Assembly (NCBI GenBank): GCA_041391665.1
Contig: JAWKNO010000001.1
Span: 2,418,001 to 2,482,000 of the forward strand
Direction of reading: 5' to 3'
Length of the DNA stretch: 64,000 bases
From: Bacteroidia bacterium
GTDB taxonomy: Bacteria > Bacteroidota > Bacteroidia > J057
In this document: one piece after another, positions 49,778 to 59,202 of the stretch
Position numbering within the stretch: position 1 is the stretch's first letter
Layout of the letters: every line of letters starts with the position of its first letter
Made by a program: the position numbers and the translations under genes
Notes under the pieces: generated by a model
Seen by the model: the letters and a program-made list of their open reading frames with translations, nothing else
Told to the model about the DNA's origin: nothing
Databases searched by the model: none

Positions 49778-51373
49778 TTACCTGCGGGTTGTTTTCTTTT
49801 TGGTAGAACTGGTCGCGCGTTTGCTTCGGGTGGTACCGCCCAGCCCCAACACGCCTAAAAGTCCGCGGGTAAGCTCTCGGGCAACTGTATTCCCCAGTTG
49901 GCGAACCATCGTGTTTTTGGCCAGCTTCTCAATCATTCCGGGCTCTTCACGAGTTTTGGCAGAACGGCTACTTTTTGCAGCTTCATGCTGTTTTGCCATT
50001 TCTTCCTGTTGTTCGTCCTTGTTAGCTTCTTCGATTTTTGCAGTCAGCAGTTCGTAAGCACTTTCCCGATTGATCTCCTCATTGTATTTCTCCACCATGG
50101 CAGATTTCTGGATGATATCTTTGATTTCTGCATCAGTAAGTACATCCATCCGCGACTGGGGGGCGCGCAACATCGTGTGAACCAATGGGGTCGGAATACC
50201 TTTTTCGTTGAGAACGGTTACAAAGGCATCTCCAATACCAAGGGAAGTAATGAGTTCTTCTACATTATAGAAAGAGGATTCCGGGAAGTTCTGAACCGCC
50301 AGCTTAATTGCTTTCCGGTCTTTTGCGGTAAATGCGCGTAGTGCATGCTGAATTTTGAATCCCAGCTGACCAAGGATATCTTCGGGAACGTCCACGGGGT
50401 TTTGGGTACAGAATATAAGCCCGACGCCTTTGGAACGAATCAGTTTTACAATGGTCTCAATCTGATCCAGCAGCTCCTTCGAAGCATTTTCAAACATCAG
50501 GTGTGCTTCGTCGATAATGATCATCAATTCGGGCTGGTCGGCATCTCCCTGCTCCGGAAAAGTTGAATAAATTTCCGCCAGAAGACTCATCATAAAAGTA
50601 GAGAACAACTGCGGACGGTCCTGAAGATCGGTAAGGCGTAGAATAGAAACAATACCCCGTCCGTTTTTATCCAGGCGGCAGAGGTCGTCCACATCAAAAG
50701 ATTTTTCACCAAAAAACCTGTCTGCACCCTGTTGCTCCAACGTAATCAGTTTCCGGATAATGGTTCCTACTGAAGCCATGGAAATCCGGCCATATTCTTT
50801 TTCTATTTCTTCTTTGCCTTCGTTGGTGATATACTGGAGGGTTTTTTTGAAATCGTCCAAATCCAGCAGCGGGAGGTTTTGGTCATCACAGTATTTGAAC
50901 ACTACAGAAACCACACTGGCCTGTACATCACTCAGATCTAGAATTTTGGAAAATAACACTGGGCCAAACTCCGTAACTGTTGCCCGAAGCCGTACCCCAG
51001 GTTCATCCGAAAGCGTCAGCAGTTCTACCGTACTTCCGCTGGCTTCGAAAGGGATTCCCATTTGCCCGTGGCGCTCATCGATTTTGGGATGGCCGGCACT
51101 GGCAACCGCGATGCCGCTCAGGTCTCCTTTGATGTCCATCATCAGGGAGGGAATGCCAAAACTGGACATTTGTTCGGCGAGAATCTGAAGGGTTTTTGTT
51201 TTCCCTGTACCCGTTGCGCCTGCTACCAGTCCGTGGCGATTGAGCGTTTTCAGTGGGATCTTAACAAATAGTCCTGTTTGTACTTTTCCTTCAAATATGG
51301 CTCCGCCCATTAGTACGGATTCACCCTTGAAGGTATAACCATTGGTTACGGATTCGATAAACTGTTCTTTCAT
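49778..51373 (-). CDS. DUF853 (HerA-like/YjgR) P-loop ATPase
   Basis: A 531-residue cytoplasmic ATPase of the HerA/FtsK superfamily, similar to E. coli YjgR. Walker A is GATGTGKTKTL (about residues 52-62) and Walker B IIIDEAHLMF (about 285-294), with a conserved FCTQNPVDVPEDILGQLG segment after it. The C-terminal 70 residues are low complexity, basic and rich in Ser/Thr/Lys/Arg (ending in KKKTTRR), which could bind nucleic acids or polyanions. The biological role of YjgR-type ATPases is not established. It stands alone, divergent from the Gfo/Idh/MocA gene. Confidence 0.88.
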   Translation of the reverse strand: MKEQFIESVTNGYTFKGESVLMGGAIFEGKVQTGLFVKIPLKTLNRHGLVAGATGTGKTKTLQILAEQMSSFGIPSLMMDIKGDLSGIAVASAGHPKIDERHGQMGIPFEASGSTVELLTLSDEPGVRLRATVTEFGPVLFSKILDLSDVQASVVSVVFKYCDDQNLPLLDLDDFKKTLQYITNEGKEEIEKEYGRISMASVGTIIRKLITLEQQGADRFFGEKSFDVDDLCRLDKNGRGIVSILRLTDLQDRPQLFSTFMMSLLAEIYSTFPEQGDADQPELMIIIDEAHLMFENASKELLDQIETIVKLIRSKGVGLIFCTQNPVDVPEDILGQLGFKIQHALRAFTAKDRKAIKLAVQNFPESSFYNVEELITSLGIGDAFVTVLNEKGIPTPLVHTMLRAPQSRMDVLTDAEIKDIIQKSAMVEKYNEEINRESAYELLTAKIEEANKDEQQEEMAKQHEAAKSSRSAKTREEPGMIEKLAKNTMVRQLGNTVARELTRGLLGVLGLGGTTRSKRATSSTKKKTTRR

Positions 51374-51508
51374 TTCGTTTTCCTTATTCTACTGCAAAAT
51401 AGCATTTTTCCTTTATAAGCAAACCAGATGATTCGCAATTGCGGCTGTAGATATGATCGGTAAAGTTTCTATATTATTGTTCTGGTTTTACCTGTAAACA
51501 AATTTTAT

Positions 51509-52600
51509 ATGAAAAATATATCCCGAAGGGAAGCTTCCAGAAAGATCGCTATAGGTTTGGGGTCATTGGCCGGTATTTCCTCTTTGCCAGTCTTGGGCGC
51601 CAGCCATGAAAAGAAAAAATATGGTGTAGCCCTCGTCGGTCTGGGGAATTACAGCAATATTTTGCTGGGGCCGGCATTTGCTCACAGCCAAAACTGCTAC
51701 CTTGCCGGAATCGTCACCGGCACTCCGTCGAAGGCTACCGAATGGGCCGCAAAACACCATATCCCTTCCGGCAATATCTACAATTACGAAACCTTTGATA
51801 AGATCGCCGATAATCCCGATATCGATATTGTCTATATTGTATTGCCCAACTTCCTTCACGCCGAATATACCATCCGGGCAGCTAAAGCCGGAAAACATGT
51901 AATCTGCGAAAAGCCCATGGCGCTGAATGTCCGGGAATGTGAGGCGATGATCGAAGCCTGTGATAAGGCCGGAAAGTTGCTTTCTATCGGATATCGCCTG
52001 CATTTTGAACCTCATCATCAGGAGGTCATGCGTCTGGGAAAAGAAAAACCGTATGGCCCCATCAATCTGATTGAATCCTCTCTGGGATATCACCTGGCAG
52101 ATCCTACGCTTTGGCGGCTTGACAAAAAAAAAGGTGGGGGAGGCGCAATCATGGATCTGGGAGTCTATGCCATTCAGGGAGCGAGGTATGTGGTGGGGGA
52201 AGAACCCGTGAGTATCACAGCGCAGGGAATACTTCGGGACAAAAGCCGTTTTCGCGATATTTATGAAACGATTTTTTTTCAGATGAATTTTCCTGGGGGG
52301 GAAGTGGCCAATTGCAGTACGACCTATTCTTCCTATGTAGATCGGCTATATGTCAGTTGTTACAAAGGCTACTTTAGCTTAAAACCTTCGTTTGGGGGAA
52401 ATGGGACGGAAGGAGAAACCAGTGACGGGCCTATGACTTTTCCTGTAGTCAATCAACAGGCAGCGCAGATGGATGGCTTTGCGCAATGTATAAGCGAAAA
52501 TCGGCGTTCTCCGATTTCCGGAGAAGAAGGTCTTCGCGACCTTCGGGTGATTGAAGCAGTACTCAGGGCCGCCGATACCGGCAAAAAAATCAAACTGTGA
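51509..52600 (+). CDS. Gfo/Idh/MocA family oxidoreductase, exported (glucose-fructose oxidoreductase-like)
   Basis: A 363-residue NAD(P)-dependent oxidoreductase with an N-terminal Tat-like signal (ISRREASRKIAIGLGSLAG, cleavage near LGA-SHE). The Rossmann fold begins with YGVALVGLGNYSNI, and the CEKPMALNV stretch (EKP) and a later GYRLHFEPHHQEV segment fit the family; the C-terminal beta sheet follows. The tandem Arg pair and the exported form match periplasmic GFOR-type enzymes acting on sugars. It is translationally coupled to the nagA-like gene: the ATG of that gene overlaps its stop by 4 bases (52597-52600), suggesting a shared amino-sugar or sugar-acid function. Confidence 0.85.
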   Translation: MKNISRREASRKIAIGLGSLAGISSLPVLGASHEKKKYGVALVGLGNYSNILLGPAFAHSQNCYLAGIVTGTPSKATEWAAKHHIPSGNIYNYETFDKIADNPDIDIVYIVLPNFLHAEYTIRAAKAGKHVICEKPMALNVRECEAMIEACDKAGKLLSIGYRLHFEPHHQEVMRLGKEKPYGPINLIESSLGYHLADPTLWRLDKKKGGGGAIMDLGVYAIQGARYVVGEEPVSITAQGILRDKSRFRDIYETIFFQMNFPGGEVANCSTTYSSYVDRLYVSCYKGYFSLKPSFGGNGTEGETSDGPMTFPVVNQQAAQMDGFAQCISENRRSPISGEEGLRDLRVIEAVLRAADTGKKIKL

Positions 52601-53742
52601 TGTCTCAGTCAGTAAAAGCCCGCCATTACCACACCGGCCAGGCAATAGAGGTTTTTTTTGAAGGAAAGACCATTGCCCGGATAGAAAATATTGCTTCTGC
52701 CCCAAACCTTCCGGCGATTTTTCCCGGCCTTGTTGATATTCAGGTGAATGGGTGGAATGGTACAGATATCAATCGTCCAGGCGTTGAACCCCAGGACTTT
52801 GTAAAAATTACCCGCGACTTGCGGCGGAAAGGCATCACCACCTGGATTCCTACCCTGATTACCCAGTCTGTCGAAAATCTCGAAGCTACCCTGCGCGCTT
52901 ATATAAAAATGTATCCTCAGATCCGTTCTGCGGCTCCGGGCATTCACCTGGAAGGGCCGTTTATCTCCCCTGAGGATGGGGCGCGCGGTGCGCATCCTGC
53001 ACAGTTTGTGCGATCACCGGACTGGAAACTGATGGAAAAGTGGATCGAAATCAGCGAAGGGAATATTCGTTTGATCACCCTCTCCCCCGAGTGGCCCGAA
53101 GCGCCGGATTTTATCAAAAAATGTGTGAAGGCAGGCATCCGGGTTTCGATTGGACATACGGCGGCGGAAAGTTCACAGATTCAGGCAGCCGTTGCTGCCG
53201 GAGCGACACTTTCCACCCATTTGGGAAATGGTTCACATCAGATGTTGCGGCGACATCCCAACTATATCTGGGATCAGATGGCGGCAGATGAACTGTTTGC
53301 CACAGTCATTACTGACGGATTTCATCTTCCGGATGTGGTCATCAAAACGATTTTGAAAGTCAAGGCCGAAAAGGCCTTGCTGGTGAGTGATACAACCGCC
53401 ATCGGAGGACTTCCTCCGGGGGAATACGATGCGCCGATAGGAGGAAAGGTTGTGCTTACCCCAGCGGGCAAACTCCATATGGAAGCCAACGCCAATATGC
53501 TGGCAGGTTCTGCTTCCAATCTGCTGGACTGTGTGCGTTATCTGGCCGGAACCGGTATGGAATCATTGCCCGATGCGTGGGATCGCGGTTCTGTTTTGCC
53601 GGCAGCTTTTATGGGTTTGCCGCAGGCAAAGGGCCTTACGCCGGGTGCCCCGGCAGATTGGGTGCTGGTCAGACAGGAACATGGAAAATTTGACCTGGTC
53701 GAAGTTTGTAAAGACGGGATTCGTTATGAGTGTGAAATGTAG
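52597..53742 (+). CDS. nagA: N-acetylglucosamine-6-phosphate deacetylase-like amidohydrolase
   Basis: A 381-residue metal-dependent amidohydrolase. NagA removes acetate from GlcNAc-6-phosphate. The metal and substrate elements are present: PGLVDIQVNG near the N-terminus, HLEGPFISPE (metal Glu), SIGHTAAESSQ (metal His), STHLGNGSHQ (second His) and LLVSDTTAIGG (catalytic Asp). HLGNGS in place of the more common HLxNAM-type stretch and no adjacent nagB suggest a divergent subgroup, so the substrate could be a related N-acyl sugar. It overlaps the oxidoreductase stop by 4 bases and ends 1 base from the convergent small gene. Confidence 0.82.
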   Translation: MMSQSVKARHYHTGQAIEVFFEGKTIARIENIASAPNLPAIFPGLVDIQVNGWNGTDINRPGVEPQDFVKITRDLRRKGITTWIPTLITQSVENLEATLRAYIKMYPQIRSAAPGIHLEGPFISPEDGARGAHPAQFVRSPDWKLMEKWIEISEGNIRLITLSPEWPEAPDFIKKCVKAGIRVSIGHTAAESSQIQAAVAAGATLSTHLGNGSHQMLRRHPNYIWDQMAADELFATVITDGFHLPDVVIKTILKVKAEKALLVSDTTAIGGLPPGEYDAPIGGKVVLTPAGKLHMEANANMLAGSASNLLDCVRYLAGTGMESLPDAWDRGSVLPAAFMGLPQAKGLTPGAPADWVLVRQEHGKFDLVEVCKDGIRYECEM

Positions 53743-53743
53743 A

Positions 53744-54268
53744 TTATCTCACCGACATACTCAATTGCCCGCGATCTACCGTATTTACCGGGCGAAAAAC
53801 CATCTCAGTCATGCCATGGCGGCCCTGAAGTCCAAGAACCAGCTTCTCCGCAGAATATGATTTTACGATATAATGAAGCGTTTCCGATTCCTGGGAAACA
53901 GACTTGCCATTGATTTTTTGGCAGGAAAGAATCAACTGCTGATGTTCAAGATTGTATTCCCATCGTCCTTCTTTTTTTTCATCGTGATCAAAAAAGGTAT
54001 AAGTATGGTTTACAGCAAGGATAAAGAACCGGGGATTGTTGGGAAGTGAGCGAAGCACCTGTCCATCATTGTATGGGTCGTAGTTATAATCAAATTGCCA
54101 TACAAGGATTTGGTTTTCGCGGATATCGCTGAGGAGGGTATCAAAGTCATTTCCGGGGGTATTTTGTACACCTGTAAAACTGAAAAGAATAGCAGTGGAA
54201 GGAATGGCAAGAATTGCAAAGATCCAGTTCCATGAAATGCGGGCGGTTTTGTGTGTCGATCGGTTCAT
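53744..54268 (-). CDS. Small exported protein with a lipocalin-like pattern (function unknown)
   Basis: A 174-residue protein with one N-terminal hydrophobic segment (about residues 14-32, WIFAILAIPSTAILFSF) that is either a signal peptide or an anchor. The remainder is beta-rich (LVWQFDYNYDP, FILAVNHTYTFF, GRWEYN, LVLGLQGRHGMTEMVF), with an even strand spacing that resembles the lipocalin-like barrels of Bacteroidota, but I cannot confirm it. The end at 53744 is 1 base past the convergent nagA-like stop. No good promoter is seen in the 384 bases upstream. Confidence 0.55.
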   Translation of the reverse strand: MNRSTHKTARISWNWIFAILAIPSTAILFSFTGVQNTPGNDFDTLLSDIRENQILVWQFDYNYDPYNDGQVLRSLPNNPRFFILAVNHTYTFFDHDEKKEGRWEYNLEHQQLILSCQKINGKSVSQESETLHYIVKSYSAEKLVLGLQGRHGMTEMVFRPVNTVDRGQLSMSVR

Positions 54269-54581
54269 ACTTTCTGTGGTTAGGGGTTGAGGTGATTGTA
54301 TTTTCCGAAAAATTTCTTTCAGTGATTCGAAGGATAATATTCAAGAACCATTCCCCTATGCCATTGAATTATTTTATTCTGATAATCAATGACTTATGAT
54401 TTTTGCAATCGATTACAATTTCTCATATTGAGAAAAACAGCACCAATACGGAACCAAAAAAGTGCGTGTCGTGGAAATGAATTTTGAAACTTACAATGCT
54501 AAAAATCATCCGGAAGGCAAAAAAAGTTCCATGTTTAGAAAACAAAATCTTTTACCTTGGTATGTAGCATATTTATAAAGG
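54269..54581. other. Gene-free interval between divergent units
   Basis: No coding sequence I can support in this stretch. It is AT-rich and holds one palindromic motif (54403-54418, listed separately). The korA promoter begins at 54582. Confidence 0.5.
54403..54418. promoter_or_regulatory. LacI-type operator-like palindrome
   Basis: TTGCAATCGATTACAA is a 16-base near-palindrome with one mismatched pair and the central CG typical of LacI/GalR operators. It lies 164 bases before the korA -33 box and 135 bases before the minus-strand small gene. Binding is not proved; single site only. Confidence 0.3.
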
Positions 54582-54615
54582 TTTGAGGAAAAACCATTCC
54601 AAAAGAATACCTTTG
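54582..54615 (+). promoter_or_regulatory. Promoter of korAB
   Basis: TTTG (54582-54585), a 22-base spacer and TACCTTTG (54608-54615), an exact TAnnTTTG match. Transcription would start near 54622, about 31 bases before the korA ATG. Confidence 0.75.
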
Positions 54616-54652
54616 TAACAGATCTGGATAAACGCCTAATATTGGAAAACCA

Positions 54653-56491
54653 ATGAGTAGTACCACCTTAAGAGACGAAGTAACCGTAAAGTTTGCCGGT
54701 GATTCTGGCGACGGTATGCAGCTTACAGGTGATTTGTTTACCACCAACACTGCACTTACCGGAAGCGATCTCGCTACTTTCCCCGATTTCCCTGCAGAAA
54801 TTCGCGCCCCGGCCGGCACGCTGGCTGGTGTGTCTGGTTTCCAGCTCCATTTTGGCAGCAAAGAAATTTTTACTCCGGGAGATCAGGTGGATGTACTGGT
54901 TGCTATGAATGCAGCAGCACTCAGAGCCAACCTTCATCAGATCAAAAAAGGGGGAACTGTGATTGTCAATACTGATGGGTTTGACAGTAAAAACCTTCGC
55001 CTTGCAAAATATGAAGACAGCGAAAACCCGCTGGAAGATAAAACGCTGGAGGGATATGAAGTTTTTAAGGTACCGGTTACCAAACTAACCCGTGAGGCAT
55101 TAAAAGATTCTTCACTGGGTACCAAGGATAAAGACCGGTGTAAAAATATGTTTGTGCTCGGGTTTATTCTCTGGCGTTACAACCGGAGTATGGATTCGGT
55201 TGTCAAAACCCTCAATGCCAAGTTTGCAAAGAAGGCAGACGCGCTCGAAGCCAACATTGCGGTATTGAAAGCCGGTTACTATTTTGGCGATACAACAGAG
55301 ACCTTCACCACTACCTATTCGGTAAAACCTGCAACGTTGGCTCCTGGTACTTACCGGGGCATTACCGGCAACCAGGCATTGGTCTATGGGCTGATCGCTG
55401 CTGCGCAAAAATCCGGACTTACCTTGTTTTATGGATCTTACCCGATTACGCCTGCCTCAGATATTTTACATATGCTGGCAGCACAGAAAAACTTCGGGAT
55501 ACAGACCTTCCAGGCAGAGGACGAGATTGCGGCTATTTGTTCGGCAATTGGTGCGTCTTATGGCGGCGATCTTGCTATCACCGGTACATCCGGCCCCGGT
55601 CTTGCCCTGAAAGGGGAAGCGATGGGGCTCGCCCTTATGCTCGAACTTCCATTGGTGATTGTGAATATTCAAAGGGGAGGGCCTTCTACGGGTCTGCCTA
55701 CCAAAACAGAACAGGCCGATCTGCTTATGGCCTATTATGGTCGTAATGGAGAAAGCCCGATTCCGATTGTTTCGGCCAGTACCCCCGCCGATGCCTTTGA
55801 AGCGGCCTTTGAAGCTTGCCGGATAGCGATACAACATATGACGCCTGTCATTCTGCTTAGCGACGGGTATATCGCCAACGGCGCAGAACCATGGCGTATT
55901 CCAAACGCTGCGGATATTCCTGAAATCCCTGTGAAATTTGCTCCACCCAAAGCAGATGGAGAAGTATTCCTTCCCTACAAGCGGGATGAAAAGCTGGTTC
56001 GCCAGTGGGCATTGCCTGGTACACCGGGACTTGCGCACCGGATCGGCGGCCTGGAAAAAGAAAAAGACACCGGAAACGTTTCCTATGATCCCAAAAACCA
56101 CGAATACATGGTGAAAACCCGTGAAGCAAAAGTGGAAAAAATTGCGGATTTTGTGCCTTTGCAAGCATTGGAAATGGGACCCGAAAAAGGGAAAGTACTC
56201 ATACTCGGCTGGGGCTCAACTTACGGGGTGATTAAATCCGTCACAAAAGAATTACTCGATGAAGGGTATTCCGTCGCACATGCCCATATTCGGTATATGA
56301 GACCTTTCCCCCGCAATCTTGGGACATTGCTCAACAATTACGATACGATCATTATTCCAGAAATCAACAACGGGCAACTGTCCAAAGTAATCCGGGATAA
56401 ATTTTTGATTGATGCCGCCCAGTTTAATAAAATACAGGGAATTCCAATTACCCATTCGGAGCTGAAGGATTTTGTAATGCAACAATTCTGA
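54653..56491 (+). CDS. korA: 2-oxoacid:ferredoxin oxidoreductase, fused gamma-alpha subunit (KorA type)
   Basis: A 612-residue subunit of the enzyme that decarboxylates 2-oxoacids (probably 2-oxoglutarate) with reduction of ferredoxin, linked to the TCA cycle. The gamma-type domain is at the N-terminus (about 1-195, GDSGDGMQLTGDLFT, PDFPAEIRAPAGT); the alpha part (about 215-600) holds FYGSYPITPASDIL, EDEIAAICSAIGASYGG, NIQRGGPSTGLPTKTEQAD and HGYI-like end strands (HIRYMRPFP). The gamma-alpha fusion and the separate beta subunit downstream match the two-subunit form. It lies 22 bases before korB, with its own promoter; both end at a strong terminator. Confidence 0.93.
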   Translation: MSSTTLRDEVTVKFAGDSGDGMQLTGDLFTTNTALTGSDLATFPDFPAEIRAPAGTLAGVSGFQLHFGSKEIFTPGDQVDVLVAMNAAALRANLHQIKKGGTVIVNTDGFDSKNLRLAKYEDSENPLEDKTLEGYEVFKVPVTKLTREALKDSSLGTKDKDRCKNMFVLGFILWRYNRSMDSVVKTLNAKFAKKADALEANIAVLKAGYYFGDTTETFTTTYSVKPATLAPGTYRGITGNQALVYGLIAAAQKSGLTLFYGSYPITPASDILHMLAAQKNFGIQTFQAEDEIAAICSAIGASYGGDLAITGTSGPGLALKGEAMGLALMLELPLVIVNIQRGGPSTGLPTKTEQADLLMAYYGRNGESPIPIVSASTPADAFEAAFEACRIAIQHMTPVILLSDGYIANGAEPWRIPNAADIPEIPVKFAPPKADGEVFLPYKRDEKLVRQWALPGTPGLAHRIGGLEKEKDTGNVSYDPKNHEYMVKTREAKVEKIADFVPLQALEMGPEKGKVLILGWGSTYGVIKSVTKELLDEGYSVAHAHIRYMRPFPRNLGTLLNNYDTIIIPEINNGQLSKVIRDKFLIDAAQFNKIQGIPITHSELKDFVMQQF

Positions 56492-56513
56492 TCCCAGGTT
56501 TCGGTTAACACTC

Positions 56514-57569
56514 ATGGATATGACAAACTTGCCCTCATCAAACGGCGCTTCTACACTGAAGGCCAAAGATTTCGCCACAGACCAGGAAGTCAGATGGTGT
56601 CCGGGTTGTGGTGACTACTCCATATTAAAACAAGTGCAAACGGTCATGGCCGAATTTGGTCTTGACAAAGATCATGTAGCCGTAATCTCCGGTATTGGGT
56701 GTTCCTCTCGTTTTCCATACTATATGGATACGTATGGCATGCACTCCATCCACGGGCGTGCACCTGCCATTGTCTCCGGGCTCCGTATTGCCAATCCAGA
56801 ACTCAGCATCTGGATGGTTACCGGCGATGGTGACGGGCTCTCTATCGGTGGCAATCATTTGCTCCATATTCTCCGCCGGAATTTTGATGTGAACATCATG
56901 ATGTTCAACAATCAAATCTATGGACTGACCAAAGGCCAGTATTCACCGACTTCAGAAGTAGATAAATATACCAAGTCTACTCCTATGGGCTCACTGGATT
57001 ATCCGGTCAACCCATTAGCATTTGCAATGGGAGCAGGTGGTACATTTATCGCCCGTTCGCTCGATCGCGATCCCATTCATATGAAGGATATGCTCCGGCG
57101 CTCTCAGGCTCACCGAGGAACCAGTTTCCTCGAAATCTACCAAAATTGTAACATCTTCAATGATGGCGCCTTTTTCCCTTTTACAGAAAAGGATACCAAA
57201 AAAGCCAACGGCTTGTATATGGAACAGGATCAGCCGCTGATCTTTGGCGAAAATGATGAATATGGCATCCGGCTCGATGGCTACAAACCGGAAATTGTAT
57301 CGATGACAGATGGTTCCTTCAGCCCTGCGGATCTCTGGATTCACGATGAAAGGGATATGTTTAAAGCGCAGATGCTTACCCGGTTTTTTGATGACCCGCA
57401 CCACAAAGAACAGGGATACTTCCCCCGGCCTTTTGGGGTCCTCTTTGAAACCGAAAGACCGTGTTATGAAGATCTGCTGCATCGGCAAATAGAAACCGCC
57501 AAATCCAAAAAAGGATTCGGAGATCTCGACCAACTCCTCCGCGGCAATGCTACCTGGGAGATTGTGTAA
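56514..57569 (+). CDS. korB: 2-oxoacid:ferredoxin oxidoreductase, beta subunit (KorB type)
   Basis: A 351-residue thiamine-diphosphate and [4Fe-4S] subunit. WCPGCGDYSIL (about 28-38) holds two of the cluster cysteines, ISGIGCSSRFPYYM a further cysteine, and GDGDGLSIGGNH followed by NNQIYGLTKGQYSPTS is the TPP motif. The C-terminal part (ETERPCYEDLLHRQI) is usual. It works with KorA on 2-oxoglutarate or a related acid. No separate delta (ferredoxin) subunit is present, so an external ferredoxin is the acceptor. Confidence 0.93.
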   Translation: MDMTNLPSSNGASTLKAKDFATDQEVRWCPGCGDYSILKQVQTVMAEFGLDKDHVAVISGIGCSSRFPYYMDTYGMHSIHGRAPAIVSGLRIANPELSIWMVTGDGDGLSIGGNHLLHILRRNFDVNIMMFNNQIYGLTKGQYSPTSEVDKYTKSTPMGSLDYPVNPLAFAMGAGGTFIARSLDRDPIHMKDMLRRSQAHRGTSFLEIYQNCNIFNDGAFFPFTEKDTKKANGLYMEQDQPLIFGENDEYGIRLDGYKPEIVSMTDGSFSPADLWIHDERDMFKAQMLTRFFDDPHHKEQGYFPRPFGVLFETERPCYEDLLHRQIETAKSKKGFGDLDQLLRGNATWEIV

Positions 57570-57596
57570 CGGGTTATCAAAATAATTTTTTAGAAG

Positions 57597-57637
57597 TGAG
57601 ACGTCTCAAATCAATTTGGGACGTCTCATTTTCTTTT
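57597..57637 (+). terminator. Rho-independent terminator of korAB
   Basis: A 14-pair stem (57597-57610 with 57615-57628, one G-U pair), four-base loop TCAA and a T-rich run (57629-57637). It begins 27 bases after the korB stop. Confidence 0.9.
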
Positions 57638-57692
57638 ATTGGGGCGAATGGGCGTTTTCCTATCCGCAGTTTTGGGATATAAATAGCTGTAT

Positions 57693-59183
57693 ATGAAAAA
57701 ACTTATTTCCCCGATCTATTGCTCATTCCTGCTGGCTTTCTTTTTGTCAGCTACTGCCCTGTCAGCGCAGACGCTTTATACGCCACAACAATTGCAGGAG
57801 GAGTTTCTGCTTATCAAAAAAGCCTATACTTCTCTCCATCCTGGTCTTTACCGGTATATGACGGAGGCTGAGGCTGAAGCGGCTTTTCTAAAATTGAAAG
57901 CCCGGCTCCAGCAACCCAGAACCAGAAGTGAGCTGTATAAGATTTATTCGGAGTTTCTCGCTGGTTTTCGCTGTGGACATACTTACTGCAACTTCTGGAA
58001 CCAGCCGGAGGAGGTGAAAAAGGAAGTGTTTTTCCAGTCCGATAAGCTGCCTTTTACTTTCCGGCTCGTGGACCAGCGAATGATTGTTCTGGAAAATGTG
58101 TCTGGCGTCAATCTTCTCGACCGGGGTGCAGAAATAACTCATATAGATGGGGTAGCGGTACCGGTCGTCATCGATAGTCTGGTAAAATACGTCAAAGGCG
58201 ACGGATTCAAAAACCATAAAAGGATTAGTGATTTGCAGGTTTTTGGAACAGAAGAATATGCGTGGTTTGATATTTTTTATCCGCTGATTTTTACACCGGA
58301 AGATTCTGTACAATTAGATGGGCAAAATATATTGTCCGGTGAGAAGTTTCAGGTAAAAATCGCGCTGACCTCGGCAGAAGCCCGTGGAAAGGCTCTGCAA
58401 ACTATTTACGGGAAAAAACAGCTTAGAGCAGATGACCTGTGGAAATTTGAAATATCAGATAAGTCCACAGCCTATTTGCAAATGGGAGACTTTACGACAT
58501 GGACCATGAAGATGGATTGGAAAAAATTCCTGAAGGACGCTTTCGGGCAGATGAAAAAGGAGGCTATTCCCAACCTGATTATTGATATCCGGGACAATGA
58601 AGGCGGTGCAGATGAAGTACTGCTGGAGCTGTCAAAGTATATTTTAAAAAAGAAAGTAGTGATTCCCTGTGAAGATGACCAGCTTCGTTATCAGAAGGTT
58701 ACTGAAGATGTGAGACCGTATGTATCGACCTGGGATAACAGTATTTTTGATCTCTCCCAAAGATTGGTTGCTTCAGATAAAGGCTATTTTACCTGGAAAA
58801 AAAAGAATTGCAAGGAAGTTTATCCTGCATCTCCGGAGGCATACCAGGGGCAGATATATTTGCTTGTCAACGCAGCAAACAGTTCGGCCACCTTTTTTCT
58901 CGCACGTAATGTCAAAGAAAATAAGCTGGGTATCCTTGTCGGAGAAGAAACCGGCGGCAACCTTAATGGAATCACAGGTGGGATGATGTTTTTTATGACG
59001 ATGCCACATTCCCGGATAGAAATGGATATTCCCCTCATTACCAATTTTCCTGATCAGCCAAAAACCGACGGCGGTATTATCCCAGATATCCCTGTAAGAA
59101 CCAATCCCGCGGATATCGTAAATGGAACCGATACCTGTCTGGAAGTAGTGAAAAGCCTGATCGCTAAACAATTGTCCGAGTAA
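57693..59183 (+). CDS. S41 family (C-terminal processing type) serine peptidase
   Basis: A 496-residue exported protease. Signal peptide (about 1-25, cleavage near ALSAQ), an N-terminal helical cap, a PDZ-like region (about 120-170, GAEITHIDGVAVP) and the S41 core from about 260. The catalytic serine is in NAANSSATFFLA (about 397), followed by GEETGGNLNGITGG, and the start of the core has NLIIDIRDNEGG. The Lys that pairs with Ser in CtpA is not obvious in this form, which is closer to the tricorn/IRBP-like group. Neighbours downstream are a GIN-domain protein and an AraC regulator in the same direction. Confidence 0.85.
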   Translation: MKKLISPIYCSFLLAFFLSATALSAQTLYTPQQLQEEFLLIKKAYTSLHPGLYRYMTEAEAEAAFLKLKARLQQPRTRSELYKIYSEFLAGFRCGHTYCNFWNQPEEVKKEVFFQSDKLPFTFRLVDQRMIVLENVSGVNLLDRGAEITHIDGVAVPVVIDSLVKYVKGDGFKNHKRISDLQVFGTEEYAWFDIFYPLIFTPEDSVQLDGQNILSGEKFQVKIALTSAEARGKALQTIYGKKQLRADDLWKFEISDKSTAYLQMGDFTTWTMKMDWKKFLKDAFGQMKKEAIPNLIIDIRDNEGGADEVLLELSKYILKKKVVIPCEDDQLRYQKVTEDVRPYVSTWDNSIFDLSQRLVASDKGYFTWKKKNCKEVYPASPEAYQGQIYLLVNAANSSATFFLARNVKENKLGILVGEETGGNLNGITGGMMFFMTMPHSRIEMDIPLITNFPDQPKTDGGIIPDIPVRTNPADIVNGTDTCLEVVKSLIAKQLSE

Positions 59184-59202
59184 ATGACTTTATCAAAAGA
59201 AT

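Noticed and set aside
49755..49800. Terminator between nadC and the DUF853 gene
   Set aside because: Only a 6-bp stem (49761-49766 with 49777-49782) with a large loop; the T-rich stretch after it is part of the DUF853 coding sequence.
55466..56164. A long open frame antisense to korA
   Set aside because: korA is complete and strongly conserved; the antisense frame is a shadow.
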